A DNA stretch of 36,955 nucleotides from a virus, in the IMG/VR virus record IMGVR_UViG_3300002231_000004, positions 1-36,955 of that record; one strand, written 5' to 3'. Within the stretch, counting starts at the first letter, position 1. Each line of letters begins with the position of its first letter. Both the position numbers and the translations under genes were made by a program. This document shows, in pieces, positions 20,665-28,390 of the stretch. Under the pieces are notes generated by a model that ran no database searches, had not been told where the DNA came from, and saw nothing but the letters and a program-made list of their open reading frames with translations.

Positions 20665-20968
20665 GGCGCGCTAGCTCCTTCTGCAGCGTCTGGTTTTCGA
20701 GACGGAGGACCTGTAAGTCCTCCCTTAGGGCGTGGAGATCCTCCTGGAGCTGCTCTACTCGACGCTCCGTGGATCGGACGCTCTCGGCGGTGACTTTGTG
20801 TGCGGCTTCGGATGCGCTGTGTCGTTCGCCGAGCTGCGCGATTCCCACCTCGATCGAGGACAGGCGTCGTGCCAAAAACCAGACGGCCCCAACGATCGCG
20901 CCCACGCCCCCTCCGATCGCGAGGAGATCCTTGAGCGAGATAGCGGCTGCTGCTGCGATTAGGTCCAT
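20627..20968 (-). CDS. Membrane-anchored coiled-coil protein, lysis cassette
   Basis: 113 residues. One N-terminal hydrophobic segment (about 14-33: LLAIGGGVGAIVGAVWFLA) followed by a long heptad-like coiled coil (about 36-105: SIEVGIAQLGERHSASEAAHK, then VEQLQEDLHALREDLQVLRLENQTLQKEL). This is the layout of an i-spanin or of phage holin-accessory proteins. No partner o-spanin lipoprotein is obvious in the neighbouring frames. Confidence 0.55.
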   Translation of the reverse strand: MDLIAAAAAISLKDLLAIGGGVGAIVGAVWFLARRLSSIEVGIAQLGERHSASEAAHKVTAESVRSTERRVEQLQEDLHALREDLQVLRLENQTLQKELARHERIYHLDPPRP

Positions 20969-20980
20969 GACCCGGCCCTC

Positions 20981-21244
20981 CTATATTGACTCTTCCGCCT
21001 TGCGGACGCCCAAGTCTTCGAGTTCCTTGGCGGCAGGCTTCTCTCCGCGCCACCGCGCCAAGATCCCCGCAGCCACGACAGAATCGACCGATCCCCTCTC
21101 TGCGATACGCTCCAGCCCATCGAAGGCCATGCGGCGCAGCGCACGAAGCTGGCGCTTGACCCTTTTTACTGACCCTTTGGGGATCTCGGCTCTGATCGCT
21201 GCTAGCTCGGCCTCAAGTTGGGTGACTCTCTCATCAATCGTCAT
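20981..21244 (-). CDS. Small coiled-coil protein
   Basis: 87 residues from ATG 21244 (AGGAGG six bases upstream; the GTG one codon earlier is less likely). The N-terminus is coiled coil (MTIDERVTQLEAELAAIRAEI), then basic helices (VKRVKRQLRALRRMAFDGLERIAERG). The gene lies between the last tail gene and the lysis cassette; such proteins can be tail-fibre chaperones or lysis accessories. Unrecognised. Confidence 0.6.
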   Translation of the reverse strand: MTIDERVTQLEAELAAIRAEIPKGSVKRVKRQLRALRRMAFDGLERIAERGSVDSVVAAGILARWRGEKPAAKELEDLGVRKAEESI

Positions 21245-22011
21245 CACTCGCCTCCTGAGATAATCCCTGACTCAATCGCCTCGTCGGGGAGTGCTGAGCC
21301 CCAGATCATGAGATCTTGCACACCCCCGTTCACCCGCGCCGTGCCGGAGGGATCGCCGCCGACGTACAGGAGGGTATTGGCTCCGCCGGTGCTGTCGGCG
21401 CCCGTCTGAGTCGTGGCGGGGAAATTCTTGTGACGCCCAACCCACAGATCCAGTTGGGTATTCGTCGCGTCGTAGATCTTTTTTCGAAGAGCGCACGTCA
21501 CCCACTCGTTGCCGCGGGTTGCGAGCTTCGCGTCGGTGGCGCCCCCGTACACGATGTATGCGGTGCTGCCGGCGCCATACTCCCACAGGGCGGCGAGGCC
21601 ACCGAGGTAGTTGGTGTCCGAGCTTGTGCCCCGTAGTAGCACCCACGGCCGATTATCGGCCTCAGCGCCAGAGGTGAGGCTATACATGCCCGCCAACACA
21701 CAGATCGCGTCGGTAAACCGGAACCGCCCGACGACAGTGATCTCTTGGAGGTTGAAATCTTGATTGTGCGAGGCGTTGATGAGGGTGAGCTGGCCCAGCC
21801 CCGTCAGGACACGAGCGAGTCTCCCATCGCGAGTGGCACCTGGCCCCCATGTGAGATTCGCGCTCTGTTGGAGGTGTCGCCCGTTCCCAGATTTGTCCTC
21901 GTCGTCACCGTCAAACGGGCAGTAAAGAAGGGGAGTTTCGGTCGAGAAAAAATCAGGGCTGAGGGCATGAAGCCCGCTCTCAGCCGGGTAGCCGTGCGGA
22001 TAATCGGACAT
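21244..22011 (-). CDS. LamG/concanavalin-like tail fibre or receptor-binding protein
   Basis: 255 residues from ATG 22011, one base past the upstream stop with GGAGG nine bases before. The sequence LYCPFDGDDEDKSGNGRHL, then ATRDGRLARVLTG, FNLQEITVVGRFRF, and YVGGDPSGTARVNGGVQDLMIWGSALPDEAIESG follows the LamG / laminin G-like lectin pattern: opening fold, jellyroll strands and closing ALPDEAI. The fold binds carbohydrates or cell-surface ligands. As the last structural gene before lysis, it is a good candidate for the receptor-binding tip. Confidence 0.75.
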   Translation of the reverse strand: MSDYPHGYPAESGLHALSPDFFSTETPLLYCPFDGDDEDKSGNGRHLQQSANLTWGPGATRDGRLARVLTGLGQLTLINASHNQDFNLQEITVVGRFRFTDAICVLAGMYSLTSGAEADNRPWVLLRGTSSDTNYLGGLAALWEYGAGSTAYIVYGGATDAKLATRGNEWVTCALRKKIYDATNTQLDLWVGRHKNFPATTQTGADSTGGANTLLYVGGDPSGTARVNGGVQDLMIWGSALPDEAIESGIISGGE

Positions 22012-22012
22012 A

Positions 22013-22795
22013 TCAGGAGTCCTCCAATACAAGATCGAAACCACCCGTCACATGAGTGTTGTTATCGCTGACGTAGTTGACTCGCAACCACAGATCAGTT
22101 TTTTCAGTAAATTTTCGCGGAGGATCAAACTCGTGCCGAATGTCCCCAGCGCCAGTGACGCCGACGCCCACATTATGACGCGCCCTGATTGCGTAATCGG
22201 TGGTGTCTACAGGCCCAGCGGAGTAGAGGTACACATCGGCCATCGCGCCAGCCGTAGCGCCCTGGCGGATAATCGACGCGTGATACTGCGTCATGTATGC
22301 CGTCTTCCCCGCTGGCACCGTGAAGATTGCCATCTGAGTTTGCCCCTCGGCAAGCTCAATTGCGGCTGTGACAGTCGCGTCCGTCTGTGCCGTTGCTGTG
22401 ATAACGCCAGCGTTGATGTGAGAGCTACCCGCGGTGAGGAGATACATCCGGTAGATGCGAGTGTAGGCGTTCGCCGTAGCGACTGGCGTTACACCGTTCA
22501 TGGTGACGGTCTCAGACTGCTCCGCGAATGAGGCGTTGAGCCCAAACACCAGGATCGTCCTGGCGCCCGTACCTGCCGCGGCATCGGCCGCATCCGTGCT
22601 AACGATATCGTGGATTCGCGCGGTGGTGGGAGGCACCCACACTCCGCCCTGACTCCAGATATCTTCCGGAAGGGTGCCGGTATCCACGTCGGAGTTACGC
22701 CCGAATTTGTGGATGACGGAGAGCGACGGTGCGCGGCCAGAGGCGACGTCTAGCCAGGACAGGCTCTGCGCCATCCCGTGCTGATAATCAGCCAC
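22013..22795 (-). CDS. Tail-tip structural protein, unknown type
   Basis: 260 residues from GTG 22795, just past the upstream stop; the frame is open upstream to 23119, but that part is a shadow of the neighbour. The sequence is beta-rich with no charged clusters (ADAAAGTGARTILVFGLNASF, AIELAEGQTQMAIFTVPAGKTAYMTQYHASI, RKFTEKTDLWLRVNYVSDNNTHVTGGFDLVLEDS). Alternating strands and glycine turns fit a virion surface or tip protein. Family not recognised. Confidence 0.6.
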   Translation of the reverse strand: MADYQHGMAQSLSWLDVASGRAPSLSVIHKFGRNSDVDTGTLPEDIWSQGGVWVPPTTARIHDIVSTDAADAAAGTGARTILVFGLNASFAEQSETVTMNGVTPVATANAYTRIYRMYLLTAGSSHINAGVITATAQTDATVTAAIELAEGQTQMAIFTVPAGKTAYMTQYHASIIRQGATAGAMADVYLYSAGPVDTTDYAIRARHNVGVGVTGAGDIRHEFDPPRKFTEKTDLWLRVNYVSDNNTHVTGGFDLVLEDS

Positions 22796-22796
22796 C

Positions 22797-23141
22797 TCAA
22801 CCCCCTCTCGTGGTTGCGGTAATTTGGATCTCGCGGACCCCGGGCTGCTCGTTGACCGTGACGAGCTGGAGGGAATCCCCCGGCTCCAACGGCGTCCACT
22901 CACCCACAGCGTAGGTGCCGGAGGGGATCGTGGTCCGCAGCGGGATCGAGTTTCCGCTGGCGAGTTTTTTTGTGATCGTGACGGTCTCACCGGCAGGGAC
23001 GACCACCTCGATCGCCAACAGGACACACGGGGTCTCCGTGGTGACGTCGTGGGTGTCCACGACGAATGGGACGCCGGTTGCGAGGGCTTGCGTGACCGAG
23101 ACGATCGCGCCGCGGTCACGGGGATTCAGAGTTTCGGCCAT
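22797..23141 (-). CDS. Small beta-rich tail-tip protein
   Basis: 114 residues. Strand-rich sequence: VSVTQALATGVPFVVDTHDVTTETPCVLLAIEVVVPAGETVTITKKLASG, ending VREIQITATTRGG. Looks like an immunoglobulin- or jellyroll-like domain, common in tail accessory proteins. The leader AGGAGATACGATC before ATG is of the phage's common type. No known family assigned. Confidence 0.6.
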   Translation of the reverse strand: MAETLNPRDRGAIVSVTQALATGVPFVVDTHDVTTETPCVLLAIEVVVPAGETVTITKKLASGNSIPLRTTIPSGTYAVGEWTPLEPGDSLQLVTVNEQPGVREIQITATTRGG

Positions 23142-23152
23142 GATCGTATCTC

Positions 23153-23788
23153 CTATAATGCCGAGTACGTCGTAGTCCCCGGCGAGGTTGGGTGAGTCAC
23201 TGTGTCTTCGTAGAGACAGAGTCCGAGGATGTCCATTGTGTCAGCGATGGACCCCCGGCACTCGATATCGAATCTGTTGTACTGCCCCGCCACCAGGGGG
23301 ATGTCCGTGAGTTGCAGGTGTTGGGCTGAGTTGGTCGTGGTGCTCGTTGCGTGGGTGCAGTAGGTGCCGGTTTCCAGGTTTTTGATCCGCACGTCTACCG
23401 CATTGGCGTAGGTGCGGACGACCAGCTCCGCCGGGAGAGTCCCGGTCAGCCCAGGCGTAACGAACGCCTGGAACGCGAACTCTCGCGACGATCCAAGGAA
23501 CGACTCCCACGTCGCGCCCGCTGCGAGCGTGTGGCTGAATCTCCCGCCGTTGCCGGTGCCTCCAACATCGAAAGAGAAGATCGTCCCACGTCCGAGCGGC
23601 GCTCCGTCCACAATATGCTCGTGCGGACGAAACGCTCGCACCTGGGCGCCTGGTGGCGCCCCTGCGGTGAGGCGCTCGTGCTGGGCGTTGAGGCGCGCCA
23701 TGGGTGCCGCTGCCACGTTGACGGAGCCTTTTGAGGCGATCCTTACGGCGTCTTGAGAGAGTGTTGGGAAGCCTCGGTTGATACCCAT
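23153..23788 (-). CDS. Tail-tip protein with HEH module
   Basis: 211 residues from ATG 23788, overlapping the upstream stop as TGATG. Residues about 30-75 (MARLNAQHERLTAGAPPGAQVRAFRPHEHIVDGAPLGRGTIFSF) match the pattern of the two HDH modules of the next upstream gene: APxGxQV, then H(D/E)H, then GaPxxRG. The remainder is beta-rich (FAFQAFVTPGLTGTLPAELVVRTYANAVDVRI). The H-x-H motif could bind metal, as in T4 fibre tips, but this is inference. Probably a virion tip component. Confidence 0.6.
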   Translation of the reverse strand: MGINRGFPTLSQDAVRIASKGSVNVAAAPMARLNAQHERLTAGAPPGAQVRAFRPHEHIVDGAPLGRGTIFSFDVGGTGNGGRFSHTLAAGATWESFLGSSREFAFQAFVTPGLTGTLPAELVVRTYANAVDVRIKNLETGTYCTHATSTTTNSAQHLQLTDIPLVAGQYNRFDIECRGSIADTMDILGLCLYEDTVTHPTSPGTTTYSAL

Positions 23789-25171
23789 CACGATCCCCCT
23801 GACGCGAGAGCCGCGAGCGCTGAGTTTGTCTTGGCCCCAACTCCGGGGACTTCGTAGATCGTGAATGCGATCAGGTCGATATCCACAGTGATTGAGACGC
23901 CGGTCATCTCGACCTCGAGTTGAATCTCGTTTACGGCGTTTCCCACACAGGGGATCTTGTCGATCTCGATCCAGGCGTCATACGACGGCGCCGCCGACAC
24001 CGAGGTGACCGCGCTGTAGTTGCCGCTCGCGATGTGCAGCGCTCGAAAGTTGAAGCTCGGGACGCCGCTTGCTGCCGTCCATCTGACGTGTAGCTTGGCG
24101 GTCAGGTAGGGTGGATTCGTCGGAGGGCTCCCAGAGCTGCTCAGCCCTGGCCCGACCCAGAACACGGCCATCCCCACAGAGGCGGCGCTGCGACGATCTA
24201 CCCCGTCGTCTAGATCCCAAGCGTAGTAGCCAGAGTAGGAGGCTCCCACCCAGGCGATCCGGTAGAGATAGGTCGTGTCCAGGATCGTCGCGGTGTAGCA
24301 GCCACCGTGCGCGATGGCCCGGCCTCCGTAGTTACTCGCGTCGTGGTCGTGTCCTCGGCAGACTTGCGACGAGGCACCAGGGGCGCGCTTCTCCTCGATC
24401 CCTTCGTAGAGCGCGTTTCCGAACTCGTAGAGGCTCCGTAGGGCGTAGGCGTGGGCAAATTCGTCAGCGTCGAACAGGGTCTCCTCCAACGCGGGGAACG
24501 CCGAGCGGATCGTGTCTCCTGTGCGAGCCGGGCTCTCTGCCTCTGGCGCCCCGTTGCGGTCGAGCACGTCGGGCAGCTCGTCGAGCTGTAGCGAGCAAAT
24601 CGACACCGTGGGGACACTCGCCGAGTCGTACGACCCGCAACGTATCCACAGATTGCGAGCGCGCCACTCGCCCGGATGGACGATCGGGAACACAAACCGT
24701 TGCCAGTTGATCTTCTCCCCAGACGGGGATGGGTAGGTCCAAATCGTAGAGAGACCCGTTGACCTCCATCTCCAGCCGGAATTTGTCGGAGTTCCGGGCG
24801 TAATAGCAGATCCACCCAGAGAGCAGGCTCACTCCGCGCAGCCCTGGAGAGGGGTGGATATAGGCCGTGTCACTTGTGCTACTCGGCGCAAGGATCGGCT
24901 GCTGCTCGTCTTTCGCCGAGAACGACAGATCCGCGATCGGGGTGAGGCCGCAAGCTGACCACAGGCAGCCGCGATTGATCGGGCCGCCCCCGCCGCCTGG
25001 CGTGTGGTCGTGTCCGGCGTAGACCTGGGCGGCAGAGCCGGGCGCCGCTGCGTCCCAGGTGGCCTCGTAGAGCGCAGAGGCAGCAGCTGCGGCGCGCCGC
25101 AGCCCTGTCTCTGTCACCGTGTCCCGAGGCAGCAGCAGCTCCAGCTCATCGTATTTTGCCGAGACGCTCAT
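23788..25171 (-). CDS. Tail-tip protein with two HDH modules, frame disrupted at about 24715
   Basis: Reads as two open frames: an upstream part from ATG 25171 (MSVSAKYDELELL) and a downstream part that is open to 23788. They meet at about 24715, where the minus strand is GTCTGGGGAGAAGATC. Reading TGG, skipping one G, then GAG AAG ATC AAC gives a smooth join, DLPIPVW then EKINWQRFVFPIVHP. The total length of 1384 bases is one more than a multiple of three. Both halves have a GHDH module (at residue 53 of the first part and after VCR in the second), so the parts belong together. Either an extra G in a four-G run (error or mutation) or a rare +1 shift. Confidence 0.6.
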
Positions 25172-25172
25172 G

Positions 25173-27548
25173 CTACAGCCCCCATAAATAAGCTTCGTCT
25201 CCGGCTCCAAGATCTGGAGGCGAAGCCGTCGAATCTGCCAGCGCCAGGTAGACCCCCTGTCGCTCTGCCACGTTGGGCGATGCGCTCGTCCCTGGCCAGT
25301 CTCGCAGCGTGATCAGGTCGCCAGCAGCCAGCCAGCCAGGGAGCGCCGCCGACATCGTGAGCTTGCGCGCTGCGTAATCGATCGAGGAAACAGTCCCGCT
25401 CGCTGTCGTGACCGCGCCGCCGAAGGTCGAGACGTCCCAGAACGTGATCAGGTCGCCCTCAAGAAACCAGTCGATATCCTCGATGCCATCCCCCACAAAC
25501 GCCGGATACGACGAGCCGATATAAGGCGACGCCTGCGCCATCTCTGTGGTCGCTGCCGCCTCGATGATCACGTCTGGCGATCCAGGGAGAGAGCTAACGA
25601 TCCCACTCAGCGAGACGTAGCCCAGGCGCGGCGGGAGTCCTCGATAGATCAGGCGCAGGTCAACGCGGCCCTCCGCGTCTGAGGGTGACACCTCGATGAT
25701 CTCCCACGACCCGGCGAGCCCTTTCTCGCCGGCCATGTTGGGCAGGTGGGAGAGGATCATGGAGACCGTATCGCCGGGGCGGTAGGTGATATTTTCATCG
25801 AGCACCGCAGAGACCACGACCTCCGGGTAGGGGAGACCACGGTAGAGCAGCCAGCCATAGAGCGACTGCTGGAGCCCCGCCTCTGACGATCCGCGCCAGA
25901 GGCCCGCGTCTGAGATTTGGATCTCGCGCCGTCCATACCGAGCGATCGAGTCGCTGAAGTTGATCTGGAGAGAGTGCCTCGGCTCACCGGTCACAGGGTT
26001 GCGATCCATGGGCGCCACGGCCGCGTTGTAGACGCGATCCATGCGCACCTCCAGCCGGGGGATCGCGCCATCTCTGTGGGAGCCTGGAGAGAAAACTTGA
26101 GTGTCCTGGTGGCCGGGGTAGAGGTCGTCTCTCAGCGTGGCGGTGAGCTGCCCTGCCTCAGACCAGAAGATCGAGGCGTTTATTGTCTGCGCGGCTCCTG
26201 TGAGCAGTTCGGAGATACTCACCGGTGCCGTGTACAGATACCTCCGAAAGCTCGGTCGCCCCGACTGATCGAGCTTGAGCAGCGCGGCCATGTCGAGGAA
26301 CGACGAGTCGAGCGCCAGCCCCCATCCGTCGGGGAGGATATCATAAGCTCCGGCGGAGGGCCCATGCGTCGCGCCCCCGTCCACAGAGAGGAGGAGAGGG
26401 AGAAGGATGTCTTGCGCCAAGTCTCCCTCAAAGACACGCACCTCGTTTGCGTCCGCGCCCTCTTCGTGGTCGAGCTTCTGCGTCCCGAACTCGCCCCGTT
26501 TGAGTCTGCCCACAGGGATCAGCGACGTGTAATTCGCCGCGAGGAGATCGCCAGAGGCCCAGGTGTAGGACGTGATCCCGGTGACCTCGACGTAGCTCGT
26601 GGCTGAGGAGTTGTCGTAGATTTTCGCGACGGTGACACCTGTGACCTTGACGGTCCCGCTGCTGTTGGTGATATCGACGATCTGCCCCACTTTGAAGAGC
26701 GAGGGGAAGCCGACGAACAGCCGGTTGGGTGAGGCGTAGGAGCCGATCGTCTGCTTGAATGCTGGCGTGATCGTCTGCTCGATCCGGATGATCTCGTCAT
26801 CGATCTGGACGTGTGAGAACCCCCGCGTGTTGGGGTATGCCGTCCATGCCGTGTCCCCATCGTGGTCGAGGTACAGATCCACACTGGAGGGGAAGTTGTG
26901 CAGCAGCGAGCCCGTGATGAACTCGGTGGCCAGGGCCTTCTCGTCCATCGCCAGCTTCTGCGCGCTGATCAGGACGATCGCATAGTAGCCATCCTCCCAC
27001 GCGAACGAGTCGATAAACCCGACGAAGCGGGTCTGCGTGGTCGTCGAGGGAGTGTATCCATCTTGCCACAGCAGCGTTGCCTTGCGCCCAATGATGTTTG
27101 GGTTGGAGGCATAAACTTTATCACCGACAGAGTGTTGCGCTGCGACTGTCCCGAGCGCGGCGCGAGTACAGCCTGTGAGGGTGTTGACTGTGACGCCGCT
27201 GTAGGCGATGGCCTCGCGTCCGATCCAGACGTAGCCAGAGGCCGCGAGGCCCGACGCATCAGCCACGGTGATCGACGTGTCGCCGGTGTCTGCTGCGGTC
27301 GCGACGGTGGTGGTGTGGAGGACTCCGATATCGTTGAGGAGGCTGCTAATGTCGGTGCATCGGAGCGTCAGCCCACCCGCGTCACTGCTGCCAGTCGCAG
27401 GGTCCACAGAGAGGGTGATCCCGCTGGGGATCTGTCCCGCTGCGAGGGCCGGGAGGATCGTGATTGCCCACGTCCCGACGCCCCGGCTGCTCGATGACAG
27501 CGCGGTCAGGCTCCCCTCGATGTCGAGCGTGAGGATCCGGCTGCTCAT
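25173..27548 (-). CDS. Large tail-tip / baseplate hub-like protein
   Basis: 791 residues. It follows the Dit-like gene, the position of the tail hub or Tal-type protein in siphophages. Several beta-rich regions are seen: the N-terminus (SSRILTLDIEGSLTALSSSSRGVGTWAITILPALAAG), repeats of SITVADASGLAASGYVWIG-type strands, and near the end GEKGLAGSWEIIEVSPSDAEGRVDLRLIYRG. Segments such as TFWDVSTFGGAVTTASGTVSSIDYAARKLTMS form beta sandwiches. No peptidase motif was seen. Starts by ATGA overlap with the upstream gene. Confidence 0.65.
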   Translation of the reverse strand: MSSRILTLDIEGSLTALSSSSRGVGTWAITILPALAAGQIPSGITLSVDPATGSSDAGGLTLRCTDISSLLNDIGVLHTTTVATAADTGDTSITVADASGLAASGYVWIGREAIAYSGVTVNTLTGCTRAALGTVAAQHSVGDKVYASNPNIIGRKATLLWQDGYTPSTTTQTRFVGFIDSFAWEDGYYAIVLISAQKLAMDEKALATEFITGSLLHNFPSSVDLYLDHDGDTAWTAYPNTRGFSHVQIDDEIIRIEQTITPAFKQTIGSYASPNRLFVGFPSLFKVGQIVDITNSSGTVKVTGVTVAKIYDNSSATSYVEVTGITSYTWASGDLLAANYTSLIPVGRLKRGEFGTQKLDHEEGADANEVRVFEGDLAQDILLPLLLSVDGGATHGPSAGAYDILPDGWGLALDSSFLDMAALLKLDQSGRPSFRRYLYTAPVSISELLTGAAQTINASIFWSEAGQLTATLRDDLYPGHQDTQVFSPGSHRDGAIPRLEVRMDRVYNAAVAPMDRNPVTGEPRHSLQINFSDSIARYGRREIQISDAGLWRGSSEAGLQQSLYGWLLYRGLPYPEVVVSAVLDENITYRPGDTVSMILSHLPNMAGEKGLAGSWEIIEVSPSDAEGRVDLRLIYRGLPPRLGYVSLSGIVSSLPGSPDVIIEAAATTEMAQASPYIGSSYPAFVGDGIEDIDWFLEGDLITFWDVSTFGGAVTTASGTVSSIDYAARKLTMSAALPGWLAAGDLITLRDWPGTSASPNVAERQGVYLALADSTASPPDLGAGDEAYLWGL

Positions 27549-28387
27549 GGGGCCCTCCGCATCTCTAGCTCAATCGTCCACAGGGCATAGCCGGAGAGCC
27601 GAACGCCCCGACTCGCGGCGCGCAGAGAGTCTCCGGTCAGACGGTAGGTGTAATAGGTCGCAGAGTCGGAGCGGTCAGGGTAGTACTGGAACGGGATCCC
27701 CGCCCCCGCCGCTGGCCCCCAGAACTGCGACAAAAACCACGTTGTGGTGGTCTGGCTCTGTCGCTGGAATTGGACACGGCGCCGTTGCCAGTTGCCCCCG
27801 TACAACGGGAACTCAGAGGCGCTGTCTTCCCACGGTGAGAAGCTATACACATCCCCCGATCCATCGAGCGCGATCGCCTCGACCACCGTCCGCTCGAACG
27901 TCTCCTCGCTGTCCTGCGAGATCGTCAGGTCAGGGATGAAGGATCCAAAGACCGCCTGGTCGGACTCAAACGACGTGCCAGCTGCAGGGCTCGATGCGGC
28001 GATGATCCAACCCAGGTGATTCTGCCCATAATCCCCGATAGCCAAGGGGGTAAAGGCCGTGTCCACGCCGCCGCCCGTCAGGATGCTGGCAATCTCTGCT
28101 GCGGTGACCTTGGGGTAGAACGTCGCAGTCCCGCCGCTGCGGGTGATCGTCACCTTGCCCGTGGACACGTCCATCGATGCGCTGTAAGAGTTGGTCGCGC
28201 CCGACACGCCCGACTCTACGGTCATGACAGACGCGACGTGCTGCGCGAGCGCGAGGGGGTAGTAGTTGCCTGCCGTGAGCGTGCCAGATAGATCGAACGG
28301 TCCGGCCTCCCACCAATAGATCTGGTCATTGATCCCCGCTGTTACGACGATCTGGCAGTATAGCGCGGGAGGTGTTCTCAGTGACAT
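27545..28387 (-). CDS. Distal tail (Dit)-like protein
   Basis: 280 residues, just downstream of the tape measure gene, the usual place for the distal tail protein that links the tube to the tip. Beta-rich with Trp/Tyr (NDQIYWWEAGPFDLSGTLTAGNYYPLALAQHVASV, and a C-terminal part GGNWQRRRVQFQRQSQTTTTWFLSQFWGP). The final strand LSGYALWTIELEMRRAP resembles the closing strand of tail-tip hub domains. GGAGG precedes the ATG. The Dit call rests on position and size rather than sequence motif. Confidence 0.5.
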   Translation of the reverse strand: MSLRTPPALYCQIVVTAGINDQIYWWEAGPFDLSGTLTAGNYYPLALAQHVASVMTVESGVSGATNSYSASMDVSTGKVTITRSGGTATFYPKVTAAEIASILTGGGVDTAFTPLAIGDYGQNHLGWIIAASSPAAGTSFESDQAVFGSFIPDLTISQDSEETFERTVVEAIALDGSGDVYSFSPWEDSASEFPLYGGNWQRRRVQFQRQSQTTTTWFLSQFWGPAAGAGIPFQYYPDRSDSATYYTYRLTGDSLRAASRGVRLSGYALWTIELEMRRAP

Positions 28388-28390
28388 CTG

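Noticed and set aside
22795-23119. N-terminal extension of the tail-tip gene at 22013
   Set aside because: It is Ser/Arg/Pro-rich out-of-frame sequence over the gene 22797-23141; GTG 22795 just after that stop is a better start.
24464-24710. C-terminal part of the upstream tail-tip frame (ATVCVPDRPSGRVARSQ onward)
   Set aside because: It is Arg/Ala-rich out-of-frame reading over the second half of the split tail-tip gene.
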